Source: an uncultured Carboxylicivirga sp.
GTDB lineage: Bacteria; Bacteroidota; Bacteroidia; Bacteroidales; Marinilabiliaceae
Reading direction: 5' to 3'
Length of the DNA stretch: 64,000 nucleotides
Assembly: GCA_947503525.1 (NCBI GenBank)
Contig: CANNEA010000001.1
Coordinates: 1,302,001 to 1,366,000, forward strand
Shown: in pieces, positions 17,335 to 26,813 of the stretch
Layout of the letters: each line of letters opens with the position of its first letter
Numbering within the stretch: the stretch's first letter is position 1
Made by a program: the position numbers and the translations under genes
Notes under the pieces: model-generated
What the model was told of the DNA's origin: nothing
What the model saw: the letters and a program-made list of their open reading frames with translations, nothing else
Database searches by the model: none

Positions 17335-20123
17335 GTGATATAAGGTTTGAGATATTTTGCAGTATATGATTTCTTGTTTTTAATAAGATCCTCCGGAGTA
17401 CCTTCAAATACGATATGGCCACCCTCATTTCCACCTTCAGGTCCAAGATCAATAATCCAATCCGCTGATTTAATAATGTCCATGTTGTGCTCCACAATAA
17501 TCAATGAATGACCATTTTTTACTAGTGCAGAAAACGCATCAAGCAGTTTTCGGATGTCATGAAAATGCAATCCGGTTGTTGGTTCGTCAAATATAAACAG
17601 GGTAGGCAAGCTACGTTCGTTGGCCAAATAGGATGCCAGCTTGACTCGCTGACTTTCTCCTCCACTTAAAGTACTCGATGATTGTCCAAGTTTGATATAC
17701 CCCAGTCCAACATCTGATAAAGGCTGAAGTTTTTTGGCAACCTTTCTGGCTGTAGCAAGCTTTGATTCACCAAAGAACTCAATTGCTTCGTTCACTGTTA
17801 ATTCAAGTATGTCAAATACATTCTTTCCTTCAAAACGCACCTCCAGGACTTCATCCTTAAAACGTTGGCCATGACAGCTCTCGCACTGCAATACAATGTC
17901 GGCCATAAACTGCATTTCTACTTTTATGGTTCCTTCACCCTGGCATTCATCACAACGCCCACCATCAATATTAAAAGAGAAGTGAGACGGCTTAAAACCA
18001 TTGTTCTTTGCAGATTGCTGATCTGACATTAACTTGCGAATCTCATCATAAGCTTTTAAATATGTAGCCGGATTAGACCTCGAGCTTTTTCCAATCGGAT
18101 TCTGATCTACAAACTCAATATCATTGATTTGTTTTATCGACCCTTCTAAGAGATCAAATGACCCTGTTTTATCTGCATATCCGCCCAATTGCTTCTTAAT
18201 GGCCGGATAAAGTATATTTCGTACCAAAGATGATTTTCCACTGCCAGATACTCCTGTAACTGCACAAATAATATTTAACGGAAAGTCTATGCTAACATTC
18301 TTGAGGTTGTTTTCACATGCGCCTTTGATATGAATTTTATTGGTGAATTTCCGGCGCGTTGAAGGAACAGGAATTACTTCAATCCCTTTAAGGTATTTTG
18401 TAGTTAAACTATTTTCTGAATGTTCGAGAGCTTTATAATCCCCTTGAAATACAAGTTCACCACCTAATCGACCGGCTCCTGGACCAATATCAATTATTTT
18501 ATCAGAAGAACGAATAATGTCTTCATCGTGCTCAACAACAATAACAGTATTTCCTACCTTTTGAAGATCTCTTAATACTTTTATAAGTAAATGGGTGTCT
18601 CTGGAATGAAGCCCGATACTCGGTTCGTCAAGTATGTACAAAGAGCCCACCAGACTACTGCCAAGGCTTGTGGCTAAATTAATTCTTTGGCTTTCGCCAC
18701 CGGATAATGTAGAGGAGAGGCGATTAAGAGTGAGATAACCTAATCCAACGTCACATAAAAATTGCAGACGTACTTGTATCTCAGTCAATAATCGACCTGC
18801 AATTTCCTGATCATGTTTTGAAAGATGAAGAGCAGAAAAAAATGAATTTAACTCCACTACAGGTAGGTTTACCAATTCGTGAATATTCCTATTTTCAATT
18901 TTCACCCAACCGGCTTCTTTTTTTAAGCGGGCTCCTTCACATTCAGGACAAATGGTTTTGCCTCTATAACGAGAAAGCATTACCCGATACTGAATTTTAT
19001 ATTGCTGTTCTTCAACGTGTTTAAAAAAGTCATTTAACCCTCTGAAATACTGGTTGCCTTTCCATACGGTTTGCTTTTCGCTTTTTGATAATTCAAAGTA
19101 TGGTTTGTGAACCGGAAAATTAAAATAATGGGCATTGTTGACCATCAAATCTCTCCATTCACCCATTTTATCTCCTTTCCAGCAGGCTATTGCTCCTTCA
19201 AAAATTGAAAGACTTTTATTGGGAATAACCAAATCTTCATCAATGCCAATTACGTTACCAAAGCCTTCGCATCTGGGACAAGCACCAACCGGGTTATTAA
19301 ATGTAAATAAATGCTCACTTGCTTCTTCAAAACTTAATCCATCCAGTTCAAAGCGGTTAGAGAATTGATGTGAAATCGTATTCTCTTTCTCGAATTGCTT
19401 GATCAAGCAGTCGCCTTTCCCCTCATAAAATGCAGTCTGTACTGAATCGGCGAATCGGCCTAAAGTATCTTCATCTTTTGAAACAGAAATACGATCAATA
19501 ACCAGATTAATCATTTCAGGATTACCCAAGTCTTTTTCATCGGCATTAAGGATGTCTTCAATTCGTTTAAAATCATCGTTTATTTCAACTCTGCTAAATC
19601 CCTGCTTAAGCAAAATGTCAAGATGCTCTTTGTAATCACGATCCTCAGGATGGATAATGGGAGCCAGAATAGCAATTTTGGTTCCTTGTGCCAGTTCCGA
19701 CATTTGCTCAACCACATCACTAACATATTGTCGTTTTACCACTTTACCACTTACCGGAGAGATGGTTTTACCAACTCTTGCATACAGAAGTTTCAGATAA
19801 TCGTATATCTCAGTACTGGTTCCAACCGTTGAACGAGGATTTCGGGTATTAACCTTTTGTTCGATGGCAATAGCCGGTGGAATGCCTTTTATTAAATCAA
19901 CCTCAGGCTTATCTAATCTACCTAAAAATTGTCTTGCATAGGAACTGAGACTTTCAACATATCTTCTTTGCCCTTCAGCATATAAGGTGTCAAAAGCCAA
20001 TGATGATTTACCGCTACCGGATACCCCAGTAATAACTATAAACTCATTTCTTGGTATTTCAATATCAATATTCTTAAGATTGTGCACTCTTGCACCTTTC
20101 ACAATTATTGACTTCTCCTGCAT
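17322..20123 (-). CDS. uvrA: Excinuclease ABC subunit A
   Basis: UvrA is the DNA damage-recognition ATPase of nucleotide excision repair and loads UvrB. It has two ABC-type ATPase modules: the first Walker A is GVSGSGKSSLAF near the N-terminus and a second GVSGSGKSSLV lies mid-protein; both carry LSGGESQR signatures. Zinc-finger cysteines are visible in CPRCEGFG, CPECEGARL and CDECQGEG...CESCHGQ. I chose ATG at 20123 (933 residues, MQEKSIIVKGARVHNLKN) because the longer TTG start at 20156 overlaps a good -7 box. The C-terminal codons run into the terminator of the convergent operon. Confidence 0.96.
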   Translation of the reverse strand: MQEKSIIVKGARVHNLKNIDIEIPRNEFIVITGVSGSGKSSLAFDTLYAEGQRRYVESLSSYARQFLGRLDKPEVDLIKGIPPAIAIEQKVNTRNPRSTVGTSTEIYDYLKLLYARVGKTISPVSGKVVKRQYVSDVVEQMSELAQGTKIAILAPIIHPEDRDYKEHLDILLKQGFSRVEINDDFKRIEDILNADEKDLGNPEMINLVIDRISVSKDEDTLGRFADSVQTAFYEGKGDCLIKQFEKENTISHQFSNRFELDGLSFEEASEHLFTFNNPVGACPRCEGFGNVIGIDEDLVIPNKSLSIFEGAIACWKGDKMGEWRDLMVNNAHYFNFPVHKPYFELSKSEKQTVWKGNQYFRGLNDFFKHVEEQQYKIQYRVMLSRYRGKTICPECEGARLKKEAGWVKIENRNIHELVNLPVVELNSFFSALHLSKHDQEIAGRLLTEIQVRLQFLCDVGLGYLTLNRLSSTLSGGESQRINLATSLGSSLVGSLYILDEPSIGLHSRDTHLLIKVLRDLQKVGNTVIVVEHDEDIIRSSDKIIDIGPGAGRLGGELVFQGDYKALEHSENSLTTKYLKGIEVIPVPSTRRKFTNKIHIKGACENNLKNVSIDFPLNIICAVTGVSGSGKSSLVRNILYPAIKKQLGGYADKTGSFDLLEGSIKQINDIEFVDQNPIGKSSRSNPATYLKAYDEIRKLMSDQQSAKNNGFKPSHFSFNIDGGRCDECQGEGTIKVEMQFMADIVLQCESCHGQRFKDEVLEVRFEGKNVFDILELTVNEAIEFFGESKLATARKVAKKLQPLSDVGLGYIKLGQSSSTLSGGESQRVKLASYLANERSLPTLFIFDEPTTGLHFHDIRKLLDAFSALVKNGHSLIIVEHNMDIIKSADWIIDLGPEGGNEGGHIVFEGTPEDLIKNKKSYTAKYLKPYITKKG

Positions 20124-20153
20124 TCTATACGGTATTGTTTTTTGATCAATGGG

Positions 20154-20161
20154 CAAATATA
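20154..20161 (-). promoter_or_regulatory. Candidate -7 box of uvrA
   Basis: On the reverse strand the box reads TATATTTG, a perfect TAnnTTTG match, about 30 nt before ATG 20123. A TTTT stretch about 20 nt further upstream may be the -33 region. Confidence 0.5.
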
Positions 20162-20338
20162 ACTATGAAATGCCTTTAAGTAAAACTTATTTTGCATTTG
20201 ACACGTATAGATCTTTAAAAGTTAAAAATTTGGTTTTATAATCTATTTTTACTTTTTTTAACGACTCAAATAAGTATTCACTAAAAAATAGAATTGCCTA
20301 TCGAGGAACCTTTACAAGAACATTAAAAATATATTGTT

Positions 20339-20932
20339 ATGGAAAAGCAAACGATGCTTTCTGACGAGCAACTTGTAAAGAGTTTTATTGGTGGTGATTG
20401 CGAGTCTATTGATGTACTAATCGATAGACACAAAGCCAAAGTATTTTCTTATATCCTGATGTGTGTTAAGCAGCAGGAATTGGCGGAAGATATTTTTCAA
20501 GAAGCCTTCATAAAAGTTATTAAGTCACTTAAACGAGGACGCTATTTAGATAGTGGTAAATTTTCTTCCTGGGTAATGCGCATTGCGCATAACCTGATAA
20601 TCGATCATTATAGAAAGCAAAAAAATCATACGGTTGTTTCGAATGACAGCTATGATTATGACTTGTTTAACTCAACTAAATTTGCCGAGAAATCAATAGA
20701 GGATAAAATTGTTTTTGATCAAGTACTAAGTGAAGTTGGAAGCTTGGTTACAATGCTCCCTGATAACCAAAGAGAAGTGGTTGAGATGAGACACTATAAA
20801 GGTTTAAGTTTTAAAGAAATCGCAGAAGAGACCGGAGTAAGTATCAATACGGCTCTGGGAAGAATGCGTTATGCCTTAATGAACTTAAGGAGATTAATGG
20901 AAGAACGCAACCTATCATTAACATTAACTTAA
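20339..20932 (+). CDS. ECF-type RNA polymerase sigma factor
   Basis: A 197-residue group IV sigma factor. Region 2 is recognisable (DIFQEAFIKVIKSL, FSSWVMRIAHNLIIDHYRKQ), and region 4 has the helix-turn-helix GLSFKEIAEETGVSINTALGRMRYALMNLR. There is no anti-sigma gene of recognisable type beside it; a 67-residue unknown protein follows 63 nt downstream. Its target promoters cannot be read from the window. It is a different subfamily from the sigma factor at 29.2 kb, whose regulon is more visible. Confidence 0.9.
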   Translation: MEKQTMLSDEQLVKSFIGGDCESIDVLIDRHKAKVFSYILMCVKQQELAEDIFQEAFIKVIKSLKRGRYLDSGKFSSWVMRIAHNLIIDHYRKQKNHTVVSNDSYDYDLFNSTKFAEKSIEDKIVFDQVLSEVGSLVTMLPDNQREVVEMRHYKGLSFKEIAEETGVSINTALGRMRYALMNLRRLMEERNLSLTLT

Positions 20933-20995
20933 ACGATATACAATATTAATTCATAGGCTGCGTTTCATACATTAAGGAAATGGAATAAGTAGCCT

Positions 20996-21199
20996 ATGGA
21001 AAAAATGTTTACACGAGATTTGCTGTGCCTCGAGCAAGAGGCCGGAAAGTGGTTGGAGTTCTTTGATAATATACCTGATGATAACTTTGAACACTGTAAG
21101 ATTGCAGTTGATGCAGTTACAAAAAGGGTAAAAGCTTTTGCTAGAGTATACCAGAGCTTTACCATAGAAGGACGAGATTCTGGTTATATCATCAACTAA
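20996..21199 (+). CDS. Small hypothetical protein downstream of the ECF sigma gene
   Basis: A 67-residue, soluble, helical, acidic ORF with three cysteines or fewer and no membrane segment. It starts 63 nt after the sigma gene and may be its co-transcribed partner, but it lacks the features of a membrane anti-sigma factor. The start ATG and codon use look normal for this genome. An overlapping reverse-strand ORF (20965-21165) is considered its shadow. Function unknown. Confidence 0.5.
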   Translation: MEKMFTRDLLCLEQEAGKWLEFFDNIPDDNFEHCKIAVDAVTKRVKAFARVYQSFTIEGRDSGYIIN

Positions 21200-21204
21200 A
21201 TGAA

Positions 21205-22200
21205 TTAATCGTAAAATGATTGGGCAAAGCTATGAAAACTACCTTTGCCCATTATTATTCTCACCCAAAACGCTTGTAGAAAACCGTAGCCATAACCAAA
21301 TAGCTGAACAAGGGATGCTATTGTACTTAAGAGGGCTACGTTCATCTTTTTAGTTCTGATAAAAGCATCTGTAGCAATAATCAATGGGAATAAGGCACAA
21401 AACATCCAAAAGAAAGCACTGACAAATATTGCAAGTAAAATAAGCAAAGGATAGCCAATCGCAAATGCGGAAGGCATTAAATGTACTAATTTTAAGGTGC
21501 CAGGATGTTTTAATGATAGGTTGATCCTGGCAATTCCAGAGTTAAAGACTTGCTTGTAGAATGCCTTAAAATGTGTACGTCGTTTATGATATACGTATGC
21601 ATCAGGGATTAATCCCATTCGTAGATTTGCTTTTTCTGCTCTCATACTAAAATCCAAATCTTCGCCAAATCGCATAGGGGCAAAGCCCTCTAGTTCATCA
21701 AAAGCCTTTTTCGTAATACCTAAGTTAAAGCTCCTTGGATAAAACTTATCCAGTTTCTTTTCTCCACCGCGAATCCCTCCGGTTGTAATAGGTGAAGTCA
21801 TCGAGTAACTTATTGCTTTTTGAATAGGCGTAAAAAAAGGATGCGCCTTATCAGGTCCACCAAAACATTCAAACTTAATGATATCAAGGTGATCCATCAC
21901 CGCATTAAAATAATTGGATGGAATGATGCAATCGCTATCAAAAAATACAAGATACTCTCCATTGGCTTTAGAAGCGCCGTAGTTTCTCGCTGGTCCCGGT
22001 CCTTGATTTTCCTGAAAATAGTAATGCAAATCCAATTGAGGAAAATAGGGTTCAATTACATCTTCGCATCTTACACTTGAGCCATCTTCAACAATAATTA
22101 CTTCAAAAGTAGATTGAGAAGATTGCAATGTCAATGACTCCAAGAGCTCAACTATTTCTTCAGGCCTGTTGTAAACTGGGATTATTACAGAAAATTGCAT
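21205..22200 (-). CDS. Family 2 glycosyltransferase with C-terminal membrane segments
   Basis: A 331-residue GT-A-fold glycosyltransferase. It begins FSVIIPVYNRPEEIVELLESL; EYLVFFDSDCIIPSNYF contains the DSD (DxD-type) metal/nucleotide-sugar motif, and FGEDLDFSMR fits the acceptor-base region. Two or three hydrophobic helices occur around residues 235-310, so it is membrane-attached at the cytoplasmic face. It probably acts on a cell-surface glycan. No other polysaccharide genes lie nearby, so the product is unknown. A -7-like TATCTTTG is present on the reverse strand at 22217-22224. Confidence 0.9.
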   Translation of the reverse strand: MQFSVIIPVYNRPEEIVELLESLTLQSSQSTFEVIIVEDGSSVRCEDVIEPYFPQLDLHYYFQENQGPGPARNYGASKANGEYLVFFDSDCIIPSNYFNAVMDHLDIIKFECFGGPDKAHPFFTPIQKAISYSMTSPITTGGIRGGEKKLDKFYPRSFNLGITKKAFDELEGFAPMRFGEDLDFSMRAEKANLRMGLIPDAYVYHKRRTHFKAFYKQVFNSGIARINLSLKHPGTLKLVHLMPSAFAIGYPLLILLAIFVSAFFWMFCALFPLIIATDAFIRTKKMNVALLSTIASLVQLFGYGYGFLQAFWVRIIMGKGSFHSFAQSFYD

Positions 22201-22299
22201 TGATAATATTTGTCACCAAAGATAATAATTCTTCCGATCTGTTGAACCCACACAATTATTTATAAGCCTTAATAAATATTAAAGTTCATAAAGAAAGCC

Positions 22300-23517
22300 T
22301 TATTCTTTTGTTAAAATCATCATCGGATCGCCAATTATATTTGAATATATTGGTCGGTAGCGATTAATATCGTAAAATTTTGAGACGTTTACTTTTTTTG
22401 TGCTTTGTCCTTGCGCATCCTTTTTAACCGCCTCAATACTTATGTGATTGTATTTACCGTCATTAATGCATACCATTTGGCCACAGTTATCTTTGAGAAT
22501 TAAGTCTAAGGCAAGATTGGCATATGCAGTCGGAACTATGGAATCTAATGCGTCAGGTTCACCCGACCTTACTAAATAGCCAAGTTTTTGATTGATGATA
22601 TTTATTTCTTTGCCATTATTGAATTTAGATGAAAGCTTTTTTAGTTGAGCACCAATGGCTTCTCCAATACCTCCTAATTTTTTATGCCCAAAAGCATCAG
22701 TGTCGTTACTTGTGTACATCGCACCTCCCCCTTCAAATGAAGCACCTTCTGAAACCAGTACAACTGAATATTTACTTGGGTTATTATTGCGATCTTCAAC
22801 CATAAGGGCAGTAAGCTGTTCAATGTTGAATTGATGTTCAGGTATCACACATCTGTCCGCTGCTCCGCCAACTGTGGGTAATAGAGCTGAAAAACCGGCA
22901 TTTCGGCCAAATACTTCAAGAACTAGAAAACGTTCATGAGATCCCGCACAAGTTCGAAGAGCATGAGTAAGTTCAATGGTTCTGGTTATACATGTACTGA
23001 ACCCAATACAATATTCGGTGCCTGGAACATCTCCATCCATGGTTTTTGGAATAGCAATGAGTTTAATGCCTTCGTGATGCAAACGGACGGCATAGCTTAA
23101 AGTATCATCACCGCCAATAGGGACTAGATAGTCGATTCCCATGTATTTCAAATTTGTCACAGCTTCATCGGTCAAATCGTTAAATTCGTCCTTATATTGG
23201 TTTTTAAAATGTGGAGGCACGTCTATCAATGGCACTTTATTGGCCTTAGTGCGGCTTGAGTGCAGGAATGTTCCACCTGTTCGGCCTAAGCGATTTACCA
23301 TATTTTCATTCAACTCCACACAAAAATCCTGTTGATCTTTTGGCTTGGATGGATTTATTGAGATTACACCCTTCCAACCATTTCTAATCCCAATTACTTT
23401 GTAACCTTCATGTAAAGCCCGAATTGTTACTGCACGGATGGCTGGATTTAAACCTGGTACATCTCCACCACCGGTTAAAATGGCTATAGTCTTGTGTGTT
23501 CTTTTGATTAGGCTCAT
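22300..23517 (-). CDS. 6-phosphofructokinase, probably pyrophosphate-dependent (short form)
   Basis: A 405-residue phosphofructokinase that phosphorylates fructose 6-phosphate. Two residues that separate ATP from PPi enzymes can be read. The motif PIGGDDTLSY has Asp138 where ATP-dependent enzymes have Gly104 (E. coli numbering), and IPKTMDGDV has Lys158 where they have Gly124. By the established rule this Asp/Lys pair indicates PPi as phosphoryl donor, making the reaction reversible. The N-terminal nucleotide-site segment is ILTGGGDVPGLN. A second, long PPi-type enzyme is transcribed divergently 325 bp away. Confidence 0.87.
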   Translation of the reverse strand: MSLIKRTHKTIAILTGGGDVPGLNPAIRAVTIRALHEGYKVIGIRNGWKGVISINPSKPKDQQDFCVELNENMVNRLGRTGGTFLHSSRTKANKVPLIDVPPHFKNQYKDEFNDLTDEAVTNLKYMGIDYLVPIGGDDTLSYAVRLHHEGIKLIAIPKTMDGDVPGTEYCIGFSTCITRTIELTHALRTCAGSHERFLVLEVFGRNAGFSALLPTVGGAADRCVIPEHQFNIEQLTALMVEDRNNNPSKYSVVLVSEGASFEGGGAMYTSNDTDAFGHKKLGGIGEAIGAQLKKLSSKFNNGKEINIINQKLGYLVRSGEPDALDSIVPTAYANLALDLILKDNCGQMVCINDGKYNHISIEAVKKDAQGQSTKKVNVSKFYDINRYRPIYSNIIGDPMMILTKE

Positions 23518-23590
23518 GGTAATGCTTTTAGTTTGTATTTGTTTTAACGTAATTACTTACAACTTCGAAGCGGATATATATCATGCTTAT

Positions 23591-23598
23591 CAAATTTA
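23591..23598 (-). promoter_or_regulatory. Candidate -7 box of the short phosphofructokinase gene
   Basis: The reverse strand reads TAAATTTG, matching TAnnTTTG, 73 nt before the start codon. The nearest upstream TTTG is only 14 nt away, so the -33 element is uncertain. Confidence 0.4.
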
Positions 23599-23680
23599 CT
23601 GATTTTAAATGACAAATATCACTGTTCGTCTTTGTAGAGGATTGTCGATATAAAACAATGTTAAATACAATGGACTAAAA

Positions 23681-23700
23681 ATTATCTATTAATAGATAAT
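23681..23700. promoter_or_regulatory. Perfect 20-bp palindrome between the divergent phosphofructokinase genes
   Basis: ATTATCTATTAATAGATAAT is fully self-complementary. It lies in the 325-bp intergenic region, about 165 bp from one start and 140 bp from the other. It has the size of an operator for a dimeric repressor. The remainder of this intergenic region (23518-23842) shows only the -7 candidate at 23591 and a 10-bp palindrome GCAAATTTGC near 23766. Confidence 0.5.
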
Positions 23701-23842
23701 CGATATAAATTAGTTAATGATTGTAAATATTAGGGGGTTAATATTTCTATTTTGAAAAAATATCAGCAAATTTGCAGCATTATTTAAAAAGCATTTTATA
23801 ATACGCAATACCTAAGTGTTATATATTAACAAATAGATTAAA

Positions 23843-25486
23843 ATGATTAAGAGTCCACTTCAGATTGCTAGAGAGAGCTACTCACCAAAACTGCCAAAAT
23901 CGTTGCAGGGTAGCGTTAAAATTGTTGAGGGTAAAGAAACTGAGTCAGTAGCAGATCAAGCTGATATCAAACAATTATTTCCAAATACCTATGGAATGCC
24001 TTTGCTAACATTTGAATCAGGAGATGCAACTTCGGTTTCAGCCAAAAATGTTGGTGTTATTTTATCAGGTGGCCAAGCACCGGGTGGACATAACGTGATT
24101 TCAGGAATTTTTGATGGCCTAAAAAAACTAAATCCTGACAATAAACTTTATGGATTTTTAGGTGGACCTGGTGGTTTAGTTGATAATGACTATGTGGAAT
24201 TAACTGCTGAGCTTGTTGATCACTATCGTAATACAGGTGGTTTTGATATTATTGGATCAGGACGTACAAAATTAGAAGAAGAAGCTCAATACGAACAAGC
24301 AATTGTAAATTGCAAAGCTTTAGATATTACTGCTTTAGTAATTATTGGTGGTGATGACTCAAATACTAATGCTTGTGTTCTCGCTGAGTATTATAAAGCT
24401 AAAGGAGCAGGTATCCAGGTGATTGGAGTGCCGAAAACCATTGATGGTGACCTTAAAAACGAAATGGTTGAAACATCATTTGGTTTTGATACAGCATGTA
24501 AAGTTTATAGTGAGTTGATTGGTAATATTCAACGTGATGCCAATTCAGCTAAAAAATATTGGCACTTTATCAAACTAATGGGGCGTTCTGCTTCTCATAT
24601 TGGTTTGGAATGTGCTCTTCAAACACAACCTAATATCTGTATCATTTCAGAAGAGGTTGAAGCTAAGCAACAGACCTTGGATGATGTAGTTACCTATATT
24701 GCTAATATCGTTGCTGAGCGCGCTGCTAAGGGAGATAACTTTGGAACAGCACTTATACCTGAAGGATTAGTCGAATTTATTCCTGCAATGAAAAAATTGA
24801 TTGCAGAATTGAACGATTTCCTTGCTCATAACGAAGTACAAGTTGGTGCATTAGAAGGAAATAAAGAAAAACGTGATTTTGTTGCTGAAAGAATTTCTGA
24901 TGAATCGCGCGAAGTATTTGTATCTCTGCCTAATTCAATTGCCAATCAGTTAATGCTTGATCGTGATCCTCATGGTAATGTTCAGGTTTCTTTAATTGAG
25001 ACTGAAAAGATGCTTATTGACATGGTGAAAGCCAAGTTAAAGAAGATGAAGAAAGCTGGCGAATTCAAAGGTAAATTTAAAGGACAGCCTCATTTCTTTG
25101 GTTATGAAGGTCGTTGTGCTGCTCCTTCAAACTTTGATGCTGATTATTGCTATTCATTAGGTAATACAGCAGCAGTTTTAATTGCAGAAGGTAAAACAGG
25201 TTATATGGCATCAGTTCGTAATCTGATAGCTCCTTCAGATGAGTGGATTGCGGGTGGTGTTCCAGTAACTATGATGATGAACATGGAGAAGCGCCATGGA
25301 GCAATGAAGCCTGTTATCCAGAAAGCCCTGGTACGTTTAGACGGTGCTCCATACAAGAAGTTTTTGGAGAAACGTGAAGATTGGGCTCAAAACACGAAGT
25401 ATGTTTATCCTGGTCCTATTCAATATTTTGGTCCATCTGAAGTATGTGACTTAACAACTAAGACCTTAAAATACGAACAAGAGTAA
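23843..25486 (+). CDS. pfp: Diphosphate--fructose-6-phosphate 1-phosphotransferase (long form)
   Basis: A 547-residue PPi-dependent phosphofructokinase of the long clade, like the plant beta-subunit type. Seen: [18 protein letters not shown] at the PPi-site loop, [11 protein letters not shown] with Asp172 (the PPi-type residue), and [12 protein letters not shown] with Lys198. The middle and C-terminal insertions that lengthen this clade are present. It catalyses reversible conversion of fructose 6-phosphate and PPi to fructose 1,6-bisphosphate and phosphate, in glycolysis or gluconeogenesis. A terminator follows 21 nt after the stop. A shorter PPi-type paralogue is divergent. Confidence 0.95.
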   Translation: MIKSPLQIARESYSPKLPKSLQGSVKIVEGKETESVADQADIKQLFPNTYGMPLLTFESGDATSVSAKNVGVILSGGQAPGGHNVISGIFDGLKKLNPDNKLYGFLGGPGGLVDNDYVELTAELVDHYRNTGGFDIIGSGRTKLEEEAQYEQAIVNCKALDITALVIIGGDDSNTNACVLAEYYKAKGAGIQVIGVPKTIDGDLKNEMVETSFGFDTACKVYSELIGNIQRDANSAKKYWHFIKLMGRSASHIGLECALQTQPNICIISEEVEAKQQTLDDVVTYIANIVAERAAKGDNFGTALIPEGLVEFIPAMKKLIAELNDFLAHNEVQVGALEGNKEKRDFVAERISDESREVFVSLPNSIANQLMLDRDPHGNVQVSLIETEKMLIDMVKAKLKKMKKAGEFKGKFKGQPHFFGYEGRCAAPSNFDADYCYSLGNTAAVLIAEGKTGYMASVRNLIAPSDEWIAGGVPVTMMMNMEKRHGAMKPVIQKALVRLDGAPYKKFLEKREDWAQNTKYVYPGPIQYFGPSEVCDLTTKTLKYEQE

Positions 25487-25507
25487 TTTCTTTTAAGATA
25501 AAATAAG

Positions 25508-25536
25508 CCCGTAACCTTTATGTTACGGGTTTTTTT
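25508..25536 (+). terminator. Intrinsic terminator after pfp
   Basis: CCCGTAAC (25508-25515) pairs with GTTACGGG (25522-25529), then seven T residues. The stem is nearly identical to the terminator at 15665. Confidence 0.9.
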
Positions 25537-25590
25537 ATATTTTAGCATTTTAATAATCATTTAAGTATTCAATAGCCAGAAATCTTAATT

Positions 25591-25992
25591 ATGTCAAAAA
25601 TCGTAACCCTTTCTGAGGCAGCTTCAATTGCCTTGCATGCAATGGTTCTAATAGCAAAAAGTGATAAAAAACTAAATGTAGGTCAAATCTCAGACGCGAT
25701 TGACAGTTCAAAACATCATGTTGCAAAGGTGATGCAACGTCTAGCAAAGGAAGAATTTGTGAGTTCAAACAGAGGACCCAGTGGCGGTTTTGTAATAAAG
25801 CGTGATCCTGAGGCCTTGAGTTTATTGGAAATATATGAGGCCATTGAAGGAAAAGTTGCCATTCAGGCCTGTCCTGGTGATAAACGTACCTGTATTATAG
25901 GTTCATGTATGTTAGGTGATTTATCAAAGAATATGACTAAAGAATTTAAAACTTACATGGAGAATCATTTCCTAAGTGAATACATGAAATAG
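25591..25992 (+). CDS. Rrf2 family transcriptional regulator, probable Fe-S sensor
   Basis: A 133-residue winged-helix regulator. The HTH part is KLNVGQISDAIDSSKHHVAKVMQRLAKEEFVSSNRGPSGGF, typical for Rrf2 proteins. Three cysteines, Cys94, Cys101 and Cys106, lie in the expected dimer-helix region (ACPGDKRTCIIGSC), consistent with binding an iron-sulfur cluster as in IscR or NsrR; spacing differs a little from those. It may sense iron-sulfur status, oxygen or nitric oxide. It is alone between terminated pfp and convergent rsmE, so its targets are unknown. Confidence 0.88.
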   Translation: MSKIVTLSEAASIALHAMVLIAKSDKKLNVGQISDAIDSSKHHVAKVMQRLAKEEFVSSNRGPSGGFVIKRDPEALSLLEIYEAIEGKVAIQACPGDKRTCIIGSCMLGDLSKNMTKEFKTYMENHFLSEYMK

Positions 25993-26050
25993 GTTTGATG
26001 TTCTTCTTATAAGATAGCATTCGCTATCTATCTTGCCAAGAAGTATTGGA

Positions 26051-26749
26051 TTAATTGTCATTGATCAAATGTATGGTATGGCAGGCAACTAAACCGGCGG
26101 TTTCTGTTCTTAAACGACTGTTGCCTAAACTAACCATAGTACAACCAATCTCCTTGGCTTTCAATACTTCATCCATAGAAAAATCGCCTTCTGGTCCAAT
26201 GCATAAGGTAACATTTGAATGAGCTTGGTAAGCTTCTTTCAATGCTTTCTTTTCAGATTCGTAACAATGTGCCAAATATGTAGTTTGAGTATCAGTGGAT
26301 TGAATAAATGAATTAAATGGTGTTAATTCATTTATTTCTGGCATAAAAGCCTTTAGTGACTGCTTCATTGCTGAAATAGCAATGCGTTCAATTCTGTCAA
26401 TTCTAATTTTTTTACGTTCTGAATGATGGCAAAGCAAAGGGCTAATCTTATTAACTCCTAATTCAACTGCCTTTTCAATCAGCCATTCGAATCGATCCAT
26501 ACTTTTTGTAGGTGCTACTGCTAGATGGAGATTGTAATTCGGGGCTTGATGATTAATTGTTTTTATTAATTCAATCTCACATCGTTTGGGATGAGCGTTT
26601 ATTATTTTTCCTTCAAAAAACTTTCCTTTCCCATTTGTTATCGTAATCTCATCATCTACTTTATGGCGCAACACATTTATGCAATGTTTACTCTCTGTTT
26701 CGCACAAATTGCCAGATCCATTAAAATCAGGGTCGTAAAATAGTTCCAT
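26051..26749 (-). CDS. rsmE: 16S rRNA m3U1498 methyltransferase
   Basis: RsmE methylates N3 of U1498 in 16S rRNA. 232 residues from the chosen ATG at 26749 (MELFYDPDFNG). The C-terminal SPOUT/trefoil-knot motifs are clear: LCIGPEGDFSMDEV and SLGNSRLRTETAGLVA, which bind S-adenosylmethionine. The N-terminal part is the PUA-like RNA-binding domain (HCINVLRHKVDDEI). An upstream ATG at 26872 would add 41 unrelated residues overlapping the kinase gene and is rejected. It lies 64 nt after the histidine kinase stop, same strand, and may be co-transcribed. Confidence 0.94.
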   Translation of the reverse strand: MELFYDPDFNGSGNLCETESKHCINVLRHKVDDEITITNGKGKFFEGKIINAHPKRCEIELIKTINHQAPNYNLHLAVAPTKSMDRFEWLIEKAVELGVNKISPLLCHHSERKKIRIDRIERIAISAMKQSLKAFMPEINELTPFNSFIQSTDTQTTYLAHCYESEKKALKEAYQAHSNVTLCIGPEGDFSMDEVLKAKEIGCTMVSLGNSRLRTETAGLVACHTIHLINDN

Positions 26750-26813
26750 TGAAATTGTAATTTCTACAAAGGTAATAATACTAGAGGAATCATTATAATT
26801 CTGAAATGGTAGA

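Noticed and set aside
20124-20156. Longer uvrA start at TTG 20156
   Set aside because: It overlaps a perfect -7 box and adds residues not expected for UvrA; ATG 20123 gives the family start.
20965-21165. 66-residue reverse-strand ORF opposite the small protein after the ECF sigma gene
   Set aside because: It overlaps the better-placed plus-strand ORF 20996-21199 and has no context of its own.
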